From Rhododendron vialii (lineage: Eukaryota > Streptophyta > Magnoliopsida > Ericales > Ericaceae): a stretch of DNA of 64,000 nucleotides. The notes below the pieces were generated by a model. It had not been told where the DNA came from. It searched no databases and was given only the letters and a program-made list of their open reading frames with translations. Where the stretch lies: positions 37,353,501 through 37,417,500 of the forward strand of contig NC_080567.1 of the NCBI RefSeq assembly GCF_030253575.1. Direction: 5' to 3'. This document shows positions 22,612-33,100 of this stretch, in pieces. A program made the position numbers and the translations under genes. The number at the start of each line of letters is the position of its first letter. Position 1 is the first letter of the stretch.

Positions 22612-23919
22612 TCATTGCCGATCACACAACTCCCGTAACAAAGAGAGAGCCAGAGACATCTCGCGCTCATGGAGCTCAACCAAGGCCGCGTGCTGAGTAC
22701 GGATGGTCTCCTGGCAAGCACGGATGGCTGAAAGCTCGCTACGGATGCCTGTGATCTCGGTAAGCAAAGCTGGAGGAGGAGGAGCGGCTGCAAGCTCTCT
22801 AAGCTCGCTACGGATGCCTGCAATCTCGGTAAGCAAAGCGGAAGGAGGAGGAGCGGCTGCAAGCTTGCTACGGATGCCTGCAATCTCGGTAAGCAAAGCT
22901 GGAGGAGGAGGAGCGGCTGCAATCTCGCTACGGATGGCTGCGAGCAGCTCGATACGCAATTCAATAGAAGCCGGGGCCAGAGAAGGAATCGGGTCAACGA
23001 CAGGCGCAGGGGGAGGAGGTGGGGGTGGAAGTCCGGCCGACGGCTGCAAAGCCCGGAAACTCGTGTCCCAACGGGATTGATCAAAATACTTAAAATTACA
23101 TGCCTCATCCTCATCGCTAGGTATGTTGTAGTACTGGCGAACTAAGGTAGTAATCAATGTGGGGAACGGCAGAGCACGAGCAAGGGCCGATGGGGTTTGA
23201 CGGACTTTTGATGTTTCGTAGAACTTCAGCATCTCCCCCCAAATCAAATCCGGGATCGATACCTCGTATCCCTTATGGAAGGCGTACAGAGCCTCCAAGA
23301 ACGTCCCGTTCCGCTCCTCGTGGTGGCCCGAAACACAGACGTTTGCCTTCAAGACCGAGTCAATGAACCAAACTCGTGCGGGTAGAAATGCACGGCGAGT
23401 GTGTGATTGGCGGCGGCCGTAGCGACCCCCGCACATGTCACCAACAATCCCGTCAAACGTTACGCCATCCGGAAATGGTGCATAACCAGAAACAGCTCTA
23501 GTACAGTGAAGTGCCGCGGCAATGTCACGGGGTGTAACCGTGACGGTTACACCATCGATCACGGTGGATAGCTTGTCAGGCTCGGCTTCAACCACGACCA
23601 TATTCTGATAGAATAAGCGACTAATACGAGGATACGCCGAATCGAAGGGCCCAAACAAACCCTCGAGGTCTCGCCGTTCGAACTCCCGTACGGCCCAGCG
23701 GGTGTCCTCGTTCTTGCGGAAGAACTCGTCGACCTCAAATGGCGTGGGGAGCACCAAAGGGCGAGAAGCCCAATCTGTCAATGGCACGTCGAGTTGGGTG
23801 GGAGGTGTGGAGGAAGGCAGTGGCTGGGCGGCAGGATTCCGGCGACGCGGTCTGGTGGAAGCCGAGGAAACGGAGGTGCTCGGTGCAAGACGAGCTTTTT
23901 TTCGGGAGCGAGGATTCAT
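22612..23919 (-). CDS. Putative plant transposon-type protein (435 aa), intact ORF
   Basis: The only long uninterrupted ORF in the window; start ATG at 23917-23919, stop TGA. Residues 1-35 are basic and Ser/Thr-rich (RSRKKAR). Residues about 45-270 resemble the 'putative plant transposon protein' family seen in plant retroelement-associated ORFs: RLFYQNMVV, then TVTPRDIAAALHC and FLEALYAFHKGYEV. A poly-Pro stretch near 300 leads into a C-terminal repeat: APPPPALLTEIAGIRSEL-like units occur three times after a related first segment, giving coiled-coil-like helices. Biochemical function is unknown. The DNA is much richer in G+C than its flanks. No LTRs, RT or integrase lie nearby, so it may be a stranded element ORF or a domesticated one. 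Confidence 0.6.
   Translation of the reverse strand: MNPRSRKKARLAPSTSVSSASTRPRRRNPAAQPLPSSTPPTQLDVPLTDWASRPLVLPTPFEVDEFFRKNEDTRWAVREFERRDLEGLFGPFDSAYPRISRLFYQNMVVVEAEPDKLSTVIDGVTVTVTPRDIAAALHCTRAVSGYAPFPDGVTFDGIVGDMCGGRYGRRQSHTRRAFLPARVWFIDSVLKANVCVSGHHEERNGTFLEALYAFHKGYEVSIPDLIWGEMLKFYETSKVRQTPSALARALPFPTLITTLVRQYYNIPSDEDEACNFKYFDQSRWDTSFRALQPSAGLPPPPPPPAPVVDPIPSLAPASIELRIELLAAIRSEIAAAPPPPALLTEIAGIRSKLAAAPPPSALLTEIAGIRSELRELAAAPPPPALLTEITGIRSELSAIRACQETIRTQHAALVELHEREMSLALSLLRELCDRQ
22738..22945 (-). repeat. Internal coding repeat (60-69 bp units) in the 435-aa ORF
   Basis: CTACGGATG-CTG-AATCTCGGTAAGCAAAGC followed by GGAGGAGGAGCGGCTGCAA recurs at about 22739, 22808, 22868 and (partly) 22928. 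Spacings are about 69, 60 and 60 bp. It encodes the Ala/Pro-rich helical repeats and stays in frame. Confidence 0.8.
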
Positions 23920-24210
23920 GATTCCGTCGAAGAGTGGTCACCGGCGAGGATTTACGGTGGCCGCTGTGAATTCTTGGGTTTTAGAAGGGGAGAGGGTCAA
24001 ATGAAGGGTTTTAGAAGGGGATTACTGTCTTCGTTTTTAGGAAGAGTATTACCTTTCTTTATTGGGGGAAAACATATCTTTTTGTTAGGCGTCATTTCTG
24101 TTTTCCTTTTAGTAATTTTTATATAAACATATCAAAATCTCCCAATGGCTTTCCTTCCAAAATTATGGAAAAGAAGGAGAATTTTTTTTCTCTGGTTAAA
24201 ATTGTGAGAT
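23920..24210. other. 5' flank of the 435-aa ORF
   Basis: Contains a direct repeat of GGGTTTTAGAAGGGGA (23977 and 24008). No TATA box is obvious on the minus strand. Overlapping plus-strand ORFs are shadows of the minus-strand gene. Confidence 0.4.
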
Positions 24211-24221
24211 TTATCGATCAT

Positions 24222-24422
24222 GGAAGGCGAGAGGGTAAAATCAATTTTGGTTCTTTTTATTTATTATCAGCAATTTTGGCTCTCTTTTTTTAGTCGCATA
24301 TTCCTTGTTGTCTTCCTTTTTTTTTTTTGGTCAATTAATAGGAGGAATAAAAATGTGAGGAAGGGGAGAGGGTAAAATCAATTTTGGTTCTCTTTTTTTA
24401 GTCGCATATTCCTCATTGTCTT
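24222..24422. repeat. Imperfect local duplication
   Basis: GAGAGGGTAAAATCAATTTTGG occurs at 24229 and 24366. Each is followed by a TTTTTTTAGTCGCATATTCCT block and a TTGTCTT end. The first unit has extra internal sequence. Confidence 0.7.
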
Positions 24423-24434
24423 TTGTGTGTGTAT

Positions 24435-24519
24435 GAGAAAGAGTAAGAAAATCAATTAAAATGATAGAGCAATTGTGAGAAAGAGTAAGAAAATCAATTA
24501 AAATGATAGAGCAGTTGTC
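24435..24519. repeat. 42-bp tandem repeat, two copies
   Basis: GAGAAAGAGTAAGAAAATCA, then ATTAAAATGATAGAGCA, is repeated back to back with one base difference at the end. Confidence 0.85.
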
Positions 24520-24746
24520 TTCCTTTGTTTTCAAAACTGGACATCAATTTTCTATAAAAGGTTCTTTACATCTCAAAATAGAAAAATGACGATTTTCCAT
24601 AAAAAGTTCTTTACATAATTAAATTAAAGGTATAATTAATCCACAAAGATTTCATACTTCGGTGGGTGCATACCACCCTTGAATTTCGTAAAAATTCTTA
24701 ATAGTTTAAATTCACAACATCGGTTTTAAAATTCTAACTATGAAAA

Positions 24747-24893
24747 ATCATACCATTTGCGCATCAATTCATGGCAAGACAATGTTGCAAAATCATACCA
24801 TTTGCGCATCAATTCATGGCAAGACAATTCATGGCAAGACAATGTTGCAAAATCATACCATTTGCGCATCAATTCATGGCAAGAGAATGTTGC
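24747..24893. repeat. Tandem repeat of 45/60 bp, three copies
   Basis: AAATCATACCATTTGCGCAT, then CAATTCATGGCAAGACAATG, is repeated three times. The middle copy has an extra 15-bp AATTCATGGCAAGAC duplication, giving nested tandem structure. Confidence 0.85.
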
Positions 24894-24994
24894 AGCGTAT
24901 AAATTCATAACATCATTCTCTAAAATATGTTCTAGAAGTTTTCCGGTAATTAACTTCAATCTTACTTTAGATGGTTCAAAACTGATCACATAAT

Positions 24995-25204
24995 TAGAGC
25001 TGGGCAACGGACACGAAACATGATAACACGATATGAACCGAACATGAAATTAGCGGGTTAGGGTTGAACATTTCTGACACGAAACACGAAAATGACACGA
25101 CTCGAGAACACGAATTCTAAATGGGTCGGGTTCAGGTTGAATACGCAAGACACGAAATTGACACGACCAACACGGTTACTAATCCGTGTCACCTATTCAC
25201 ACGA

Positions 25205-25249
<45 letters not shown>

Positions 25250-25484
25250 AAATATGGTATATCTGTAATTCTATATAGAATTGGGCAACGAACACGATAA
25301 TATGACATGAACCGGACACGAAGTTAATGGGTTAGGGTTGAGCATTTCTCGCACGAAACGCGAAAATGACACGACTCGAGAAACACGAATTCTAAATGGA
25401 TTGGGTTCGGGTTGGGTGGTTTGTGACACAAACCCGATTGACACGACACGAATACGACCCGTCACGACGTGTTACCCAGGTCTA
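24995..25484. mobile_element. hAT-like element nested in a foldback arm, 8-bp target duplication
   Basis: Ends TAGAGCTGGGCAAC and, in reverse complement, TAGACCTGGGTAAC form the terminal repeats. Flanks are CACATAAT (24987-24994) and CACATAAC (25485-25492), an 8-bp duplication with one mismatch. The interior is dominated by ACACGA-type words and contains the GGGTTAGGGTTGA motif twice. A second TIR-like start (AATTGGGCAACGAACACGA) at about 25274 suggests internal duplication. Confidence 0.8.
25207..25250. repeat. (AC)n(AT)n microsatellite
   Basis: A dinucleotide tract in the centre of the nested hAT-like element. Confidence 0.9.
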
Positions 25485-25740
25485 CACATAACTTACCTGT
25501 GGTTTTGAAATTGTGAACCATAAGGGATAATGTGGTTAGATTTAAAACAGGAGAAGAAACAAGGGACATGATGAGAGTATATCGGTCTTTTAATGTTGTG
25601 TCCGTTAATATGGATGAAAAACATGACGGCAGGATGTCTATCTGCACATTTTCAAAACCACAGGTAGGTTATGTGGTCAGTTTGGAACCATGAGGGGGTA
25701 TCCGCACATGACGATAACCACAGGGGGGTCAAAGTGGACT

Positions 25741-26185
25741 TTGCCCAAAAAAGATTAATGGACACCCTATTCAAATTGATATACAATAAATGACTGCGGT
25801 GAATAAACACCAACATGAATCATGATCATACACTCGATGGTGCATATTAACTACATCTTCAAGCTGATATAATATTCCGCAGAATTCTTCATATAGACGA
25901 CGTAAGTGGATCATTGAATAACAGGACTAATTAACGTACGGAATCAAAAAGTGGATCATTGAAGCCCACATAATGATTTAGGACAGCTCGATTGGATGCT
26001 ATTATTGAAATAAAACTGTGACATAAGTTTTCTCTTTTAAAGGAGATATCTACTTGGCACTAGGATTGTATACTTGTACGTACGCTTGATAGCTAACACT
26101 CGTCCTAATTATTGTGAACCTAGGTTTTTTAGGCCATTCAACATTTTCTACCATTTCTTTCCCTTCTACCATTTCTTTCCCTTTC
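25741..26185. other. Intergenic; nothing recognised
   Basis: Contains AAGTGGATCATTGAA twice (about 25904 and 25951). No gene is supported. Confidence 0.45.
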
Positions 26186-26209
26186 CCCCCCCCCCCCCCC
26201 CCCCCCCCC
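26186..26209. repeat. Poly-C tract
   Basis: An uninterrupted run of about 24 C's, unusual for this AT-rich sequence. It could form a G-quadruplex on the minus strand. Confidence 0.9.
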
Positions 26210-26235
26210 TTCTCCTCAACACTAAATCCTTGAAT

Positions 26236-26390
26236 CCAGTTGGAGGTAATTCAGCTTGAGCTTCACAGTGTTCGGGCCTTTGGGAATCCTTTGAAACCAG
26301 CGGTGCATGCTTCTACCAAGCTCTCTGACGTTTCTCCTGGTCTTATGGGGTCTTTTCCAATGATCTCTCCATTTCTCTTGCTTCCAGATA
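26236..26390 (+). repeat. Dispersed gene-like fragment, copy 1
   Basis: ATTCAGCTTGAGCTTCA, then CTTTGGGAATCCT, then CTCTCTGACGTTTCTCC and CTTATGGGGTC recur in the same order at 34604-34725. The better-preserved copy at 34592 translates with a continuous IQLELHSLWESS...SDVSPGLMGSF frame, so it may be a coding exon. The family is not recognised. Confidence 0.5.
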
Positions 26391-26754
26391 CAGAAGTCCA
26401 AATGAAAACAGCTCCTATCTGAATTATGGGAAGGAGATACAAAAAATAACTTGAATTCCTCCCACATCATAGCTTGACTTAGTACAAAAAAATAAGTTAA
26501 ATGAGTTGTGAAGGAGTACCCTTCTACTTGAAGCCACTTGTAGTCATATTAATGGCTGTGACATTGTTCTGAGACATTCAACAAACAATCGGAGTTTGCA
26601 TATGTCTTATAGTAACAGTACAATCAAAACCAGAAACATCACATCCTTAGAGACTAGAGAGGGATGCATAATGCAACAGAGGCGTTAGCCCTGCTCATCC
26701 ACTTGGCGTGGTGTTAAGAAGGGATACAACCTATTCATGCAAGGATCCCAAACA
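26391..26754. other. Intergenic; nothing recognised
   Basis: A short minus-strand frame ending around 26470 contains WKQEKWRDHWKR and might be LINE linker debris. Nothing else is seen. Confidence 0.3.
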
Positions 26755-27330
26755 CTCATAGGAAATGGATCCTCTTCATCTTTCTGGATGACCAATTGGG
26801 TAGGAGATGGACCTCTTTGATCCCAAACCTCTGGGCCTCTCAATTAGTTCACTATTAGTTCTGGCTACAACATTCTTAGATGCGCCATTCATACTGAACC
26901 CTATCCAAATTGGACATGGGTCTGGAAACTGCCATGTAACGACCCTTGCATCCAACATTTCTTCTGGCTTTTGGCACAAAACGCCTCCCCACGCGTGATA
27001 ATCTATTTCCAAGCTAGGCGTATTAGTGTATTACTCCTACTAAGGAAGACACCTGCCATGTTCTGCGCAAGTGCCCACGAGCTGCACCCATTTCCAAGCT
27101 AGGCATATTGGGTTAAAAAAACCTTCACATTTGTGGATACCATCCTCCTGGAGTCCGTTGGAGTCTCATCTTTCTCTTTGCTTGTTAGCATATTTGGTGC
27201 AACTGGAATAGCAATCTCTTCGAAATACAACCCAACTCGAGTTCAAACCAGCCAACTCAAGTTGCGAAAACCATTTTAGCCAAATCAGTGGAATGGTATT
27301 TCAATGGTTTTCACGACTTCTGGGGGTGTA
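26755..27330 (+). mobile_element. LINE fragment (zf-RVT and linker), heavily decayed
   Basis: Plus-strand frames give SSSFWMTNWVGDGPL, then WVWKLPCNDPCIQHFFWLLA (the W-K-WxxxCPxKI-HFxWL region of plant LINE ORF2) and, after several frame breaks, EDTCHVLRKCPRAAP (zf-RVT). The linker follows near 27260 (QPTQVAKTILAKSVEWYF). CATTTCCAAGCTAGGC-TATT appears twice (27008 and 27088), so there is also internal duplication. No poly-A is visible. Confidence 0.6.
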
Positions 27331-28170
27331 TATATTGTACATGATTTGGGCCTGAGCCTGGGGAAATTACTAAGGATTTTCTGTACCTACACGTAATTTT
27401 CCCACCAAAAAATGCAGACTATTGGGGTCGCATACCCTTCACGACCATGTCTCCAAACTGGCGCTAACCACGGCAAAACAAAAACTTTTTGCCTATCAGA
27501 TTTTGGAATAACCTGCAGCAAACAAAACGTTAGAAAAAAAAAAAAAACAGCTACACGACTTTCCACCTCCTCCCACACCCTCCACAGCAACCGAGTCACC
27601 TGACGCCGCAGCCGCCCAAACAAACGGCACACCTTCACCACAGCCGGCAAACCAAGCGCCGCTGCGAACCAACGCCACCCGCCACCAAAGCCACCAGCAC
27701 ACCATCGCCCCGAGCAACAACAGATCCCGCCATGCCGCCGCTGGACATCTCCCAAAACGTTGCCTGGGGCAGGAGACCCACGCCAACTGCATCCTCTGCT
27801 CGCCGTTAAGCAGATCCAGCAACCCCAAGAAGATGAAGCCGGCGAGAGGAGCGAACCTTGCCAACCCAAGCCGCCGAACGCCCAATCCGATAAGCGCGTA
27901 CCAGCGGGTGACCAAAACAAAGGATGGACGAAGCTTGATAGAAGGGAACCAAGAGTGAAGGAGGAACAGAGGAGAGGAGTACACTCAGAGGAGTACATCA
28001 GTGACCACTTGTATGCGTAAGAATCGCCCTTATTGTTATAGTACCTAAAATACACCTAAGATCATTTACAGCTCTCCACCATTTATCTAGATTTCTAGTG
28101 TTATGCAAGGAAAATATACGAAAAATCTTGAGACATTGCCATCTCTTCCTCCCTCCGCCCCAACCATGCC
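27331..28170. other. GC-rich block, no gene supported
   Basis: The region 27540-27960 is clearly GC-rich on both strands. Long ORFs therefore appear on both strands (minus 27387-28055, plus 27760-28020) without any recognisable domain. It could be the 5' region of a decayed LINE or a gene leader. I make no coding call. Confidence 0.4.
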
Positions 28171-29107
28171 AGTGGCGGCTCCAGGAATTTGTGATAGGAT
28201 GTTCATAAATTATTTTAACTCTACTAGCTGATATATTAACCAATAATATGTGTACACAATCTCATATAGTTGTATAAATAGTATGGTAAAAAAAAAAAAC
28301 TTCTATTCTAAAAAAATTAATTACGAGGCAAAATGAGACATTAAAAAAATAGTATATATATACTCTCTTTTTTTTAAAAAAATTAATTTTTTTTGAAAGT
28401 TGAATTTTGCAGTAGATAGTGTTTCGAGAAAGGAGGGGGTAAAATTTTATAGTTGTCGTAAATGAATTTTCATATTTTGTGCCAACGTTTAACTAACGTA
28501 TTAATCTACTAAAACCCTTGTGAAAGAAATTATAGCAAGTATGTTGGGGTTGACCTTCTCAAAAATATGTTCTTTAGGATGACATGATGAATTTTCTATT
28601 TTAGTCTTAAATTCGAAGAAAAATTATTCAAGTTAATGGGATTTACAATGTAGATGAAATTTTTTAAAGCTTTGTCTGTAATTTTATAAACTAATTAGAC
28701 CAAATTTTTTTTGTCATGAATGCGAAATTAACACATTTAGACCATCGACAATAAAGATAGAAAGAGAACGCAGTGCATAATACTTGCACCAATAGATTCT
28801 TCTTTTCACTTTGTTTTTACAAGTTTTTTTTATTATGATTATGAACTTTATTTAATATAATGTGTTAGGTATTCAAATACTCCTATGAATAACCTGGATT
28901 GATGGAGTGTAAATTGGGTTGTGATGGAGTGTTCCATTAGTTTTGGGTTTGACGTTCAAGACTTTTAGAATTGAGTGTTCATTGATATTTACGTTGGGTG
29001 TTCAAAGAAAGGCTAGCCCATAATTTATTTTCACATGTATTCTAAGCAAAAAAAATTTGTCCGAGTGTTCAGTTGACCATGGAACTCCCCAAGTGGAGCC
29101 GCCTCTT
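28171..29107. mobile_element. hAT-like non-autonomous element, perfect 8-bp target duplication
   Basis: The left end AGTGGCGGCTCCAGG and the reverse complement of the right end, AAGAGGCGGCTCCACT, form the terminal repeat. ACCATGCC flanks both sides exactly (28163-28170 and 29108-29115). The interior (937 bp) is AT-rich and non-coding. The TIR resembles the GGCGGAGCC-type ends of Tip100-like hAT elements. Confidence 0.8.
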
Positions 29108-29115
29108 ACCATGCC

Positions 29116-29556
29116 TCCCTTCTCCTCCTCCTTCACCACCACCACTAACACTACCTCACCACAGGGACTAATATTTAATCTTGCGTTTTTAGTTTTCTGT
29201 GGTTCAATACCGCTATCACTACATAGCTACCACCATCACTTCACCACTACTACCACCCCATTGCAAGAAGAAGAGATTCAAGGAGATCCATCCATGAAGG
29301 TTTCATTGAAAACTTTGGATCTCTCTACAAGCATGAGCGGCCAATCTTCCTTCAGGTTTAGACAAAATCCTTGCAACTTACTTTGGTTTTCATATTTTAT
29401 ACCATAACAATTATTTAATGATTTAACTATTTTTTGATGTTTCGGGCTTTTGATATTCATCAAATGCATGGATATTTTTTCTTATCTAGCATATGTGATT
29501 GGTTTCAGTGATATCAAAAACATAGATGTATAATAATTTTATTTGCAATTGTAATC
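29116..29556 (+). other. Exon-like ORF fragment, unrecognised
   Basis: Before the hAT insertion the sequence read CCCCAACCATGCC, then TCCCTTCTCCTCCTCC. The frame continues with Ser/Thr/His-rich residues to MKVSLKTLDLSTSMSGQSSF near 29345, where CAGGTTTAG could be a splice donor. The family is not recognised and the assignment as an exon is tentative. 29400-29556 shows nothing. Confidence 0.3.
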
Positions 29557-29574
29557 GAAAATTAAAATAAACTA

Positions 29575-29881
29575 CAACAACAACAACATAACATAACTCA
29601 TCTAGTCCCCAATCATTGGGGGTATGGGCGGGGGATGATTGGAGACAAACCTAACCTTTGGCAATATATGCACAAAGTGGTTACTCTCAGAATACCACTA
29701 AAACAGTGGCCCCCCTAAACCTCCAAGAACTGAGGAGCTACAAGGACGTTTTGTTGTAAAACCATGCCCCCAAATCAAAGCCAAATGGCATCAGAGAGGG
29801 TAGGCCTAGAGACCAAATCAATTTATGTGCACATTACCATGCTTCCTTCATTGATAGTCCAGAGCATCGGTATGCACAATT
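29575..29881 (-). mobile_element. SINE with 18-bp target-site duplication and TTG tail
   Basis: The 307-bp insert is flanked by GAAAATTAAAATAAACTA at 29557-29574 and 29882-29899, a perfect 18-bp duplication. Read on the minus strand it ends GGGGACTAGATGAGTTATG, then a (TTG)n tail, as in TTG-tailed tRNA-derived plant SINEs. It is non-coding and depends on LINE machinery for movement. I did not identify the polymerase III A and B boxes with certainty. Confidence 0.75.
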
Positions 29882-30107
29882 GAAAATTAAAATAAACTAT
29901 GCTTAGAAAAGAGGTATTGTGCTTTGATTACATCCAAAACGATCCAATATGGCAATTTACTAATTTAAGATGGGCTATGTCAATTTTTCAATTCCATCAA
30001 ATTATTTTGCACACTGCTAAGGCTTGTGGCCATGGTTCGTCAATGTTAACTCACCTTGATAGGAGCCTCATGGATAGAGAATTGTTTGAGCAATTAATAG
30101 TGAGAAG

Positions 30108-33100
30108 AAAAATGGTAACCAAGGTCTTGTGCTTAAACTGGATTTTGAGAAAGCATATGACAGTGTTAATTGGAGTTACTTGTTCTCTATGCTTAAGAAG
30201 TTTGGGTATGGCAGAAAATGGATTTCTTGGATAAAAGGCTTGTACTTCAACTGCTTCTTTATCTATCTTGATACTGCTTCTTTATCTATCTTGATAAATG
30301 GGTCTCCTACGGCTGAATTTTCAATGGAAAGGGGTCTTAGACAAGGAGATCCTTTGTCTCCCTTGCTGTTCAATATTGTGGCCGAAGGGTTAGATATTCT
30401 CTTTGAAAGAGCAAAGATGGAAAGGGTGATTTCACGGGTTAGAATGGGTGAAAATGGTCCAGTCATTTCCCATTTACAATTTGCTGCAAAAATGACAGAG
30501 GAGGTGCAACCTATCATGGAAATTCTTTGTACATTCCAGTTAATTTCTGGTTTGAAAATCAATTTTTCAAAGAGTCAATTGTGTGGCATTGGCATTCCCG
30601 AGGATATAGTACAATCCTATGCGGAGATTCTGGGCTGTAGAGTGGTTAGTCTCCCCTTCAAATATCTGGGGTTGCCTTTGGGGGCTAATCCTAGAAGGAT
30701 TGATACTTGGAAACCAGTTATCGAGAAGCTTGAGAAAAAACTTGCCTTTTACAGCAGGAAATACATTACTCTCGGTGGTAGGTTAGCTTTGATCAATTCC
30801 AACTTGGGAAACCTACCACTATACTACATGTCCTTATTCAAAATGCCCTTCACAGTCGCAAGGAAGATAGAAAGGATTCAAAGACAGTTTCTTTGGGGGG
30901 ATTCAAATGAAAAAGAAGATTGCACATGGTTGGTTGGGATAGGGTGACTAAAAGTAAGAAAAGAGGGGGTTTGGGTGTTAGAAGACTTCTTATTCAGAAT
31001 GAAGCTTTTTTATGCAAACGGTGGTGGAGATATGGTGTAGAAAAAGATGCACTTTGGGTGAAAGCTATCAATAGTAAATACGGGATGACAAGCTCCAAGT
31101 GGTTACCATCCCAATTAAACAACCAAAACAGCTTTTCTAAAATCTAGGGGGATATATGTCAAGTTGGTAAAGAAGGTGCAAATCTGGAAATGATTATTGC
31201 TGAAGGTTTTTGGATTAAAGTTGGGTCAGGGCAACAAACCTCTTTTTGGAAAGATGTATGGTGTGGCAATCAGGCCTTGAGAGATGCATACCCTAGACTG
31301 TTTAGAAAATCCAATCAAAAGAATTCCACTGTTGAGGAAATGTATGACTCTTCTAATCTGGTATGGGACCTTACTTTCAGTAGAAGAATATTTCCTTGGG
31401 AAAATGAAGAGGTGAATGAACTGAAGCTGAACTTGAATACTATAACATTGCAGCCTAATGTCAGTGACTCACTTTGCTGGAGATGGGACAACCAAACTAA
31501 TTCCTTTTCTGTTAAATCTTGCTGCGTGAAGTGGGAAGATGATTTCAACTCACAGAATCATATTGGCCCATTACGCAAAAGGATTTGGAAAAACTTATGC
31601 CCTTTTAAAGTGGAGGTATTTGTTTGGCAGGCTTTACAAGAAAAGGTTGCAACTGGTTCAGAATTGAAAAAAAGGAATGTTTTAAACTTAGAGGATACTT
31701 CTGTGGGACTTTGTCCTTTTTGCTCTTTGGAAGTAGAAACTGTGCCTATTTTTTTTTTTGCACCGTACAATATCATGGAGGATATGGTCTACAATCCTGG
31801 ATTGGTGGGGGTAATATGTGGATGTGCCCATCCAGTCTATATGAGCTTTTGTGTTGGTGGTTCACCAATAAATTCAAATTGGTGGAAAAAAGGAGTTGGG
31901 AAATCTGTTTCTATGCTATCATCTGGTCCATATGGATCGAAAGAAACCATATTTTGTTCAGAAACAAAGCTTTTGATGAAAGGGCATTGGTGGAAACTAT
32001 TAAGACAAAGATGGCTATTTGGCTGAAAGCTTGCTATAATCTCAAAGAGTATTCAATGGAAGACATTATAAGATGCATTCAAGGGGTCAGGAAATTGAAG
32101 GTGGATAAGATTCAGGGTGTTTAAGTGATGAGGCTGTTATAGGGACTTGGGGTTGGTTTGACATGTGGATAGGGACTGGCTGTGGTCAGATTTTGGTATT
32201 ATGGGTGATGTGTAGTGTGAGTTAATGTTGGGATGAATGGTAGTTGGGTTTTTTGATGCTACAAGGGGAGTGGTGGTCTCTGGTTGTTCTCTGCTTTGGT
32301 GCTTTGATTTGGGTCATTACAATGATTGGGGTGTTGGGTGAGTCAGACCTTCAGTTGATATTAACTCTGTTTTCAGTTTTTTTAGAATTTCAATTGGCCT
32401 TTTCTCAGTAGATGATGGGGCTTTTGTCCTGTGATACTGAGTAAAGATTATTTTTGTACTTGCTCTTATCTGTGGGTGATGGTAGATGATTGAGACTTTT
32501 GTTCTATGATACTATTCCCCCCTTGTACCTCTCAAATTTCAGAATGTTTGGATTCTCAAGTCCGAGGTGGATTGGACATTTGTTCTATGATACTATCCCC
32601 TACCCTCCATATTTTATCAAGTCTGGTTCTGAGAAACATGTAGAAAGCTATCAAGAAGGAAAATCATGTTGGAGGCTGATAGTAGAAGATTGGGACTTCT
32701 GTTCTTTGATACTATCCCCTCTCTAATTAGCACAAGTTCTGCGTTTTATTTTGGTATCTATGCGGAAACTCAAGTCTGAGGTTGATAGTAGAAGATTGGG
32801 ACTATTGTTCTTTGATACTATCCCCTCTCTACTTTGCACAACACAGCTGAAGTGGATCTTATGGTGTCTATGAGTTTTATCAGAAATTTTTCAAGTATTC
32901 CAGTGGATTGTTTATCTCAAGTTTCTGGGTCAATCCCAATTATAGAAGCAATGGTTTGGTTCTCTTAGTTGCAGGATTATGGAGCACAGATTCAAGTCCA
33001 TGTTCAGGAGATAGAGCTGTTTGGAAAGTGCGTTAGAGTTATGGTGTTGTTTCTCTTTTATATGGGCATTTCATGATCTGGTTTTAGTCTGTTCAGTTTT

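Larger units (their letters stand above)
24969..25740. mobile_element. Older foldback element, left arm split by an hAT insertion
   Basis: Joining the left flank (24969-24994) to 25493 onward gives ATGGTTCAAAACTGATCACA, then TAACTTACCTGTGGTTTTGA. This matches the reverse complement of the right arm at about 25648-25692 (GGTTCCAAACTGACCACATA...CCTGTGGTTTTGA). The arms are therefore a terminal-repeat pair interrupted by the younger element at 24995-25484. The right arm runs to about 25740 (GGGGGGTCAAAGTGGAC). No coding region. Confidence 0.7.

Noticed and set aside
27387-28055. 222-codon minus ORF
   Set aside because: GC-rich DNA with few stop codons in all frames. Cys/Trp/Gly-rich composition without domains, and an equally open plus strand, point to chance.
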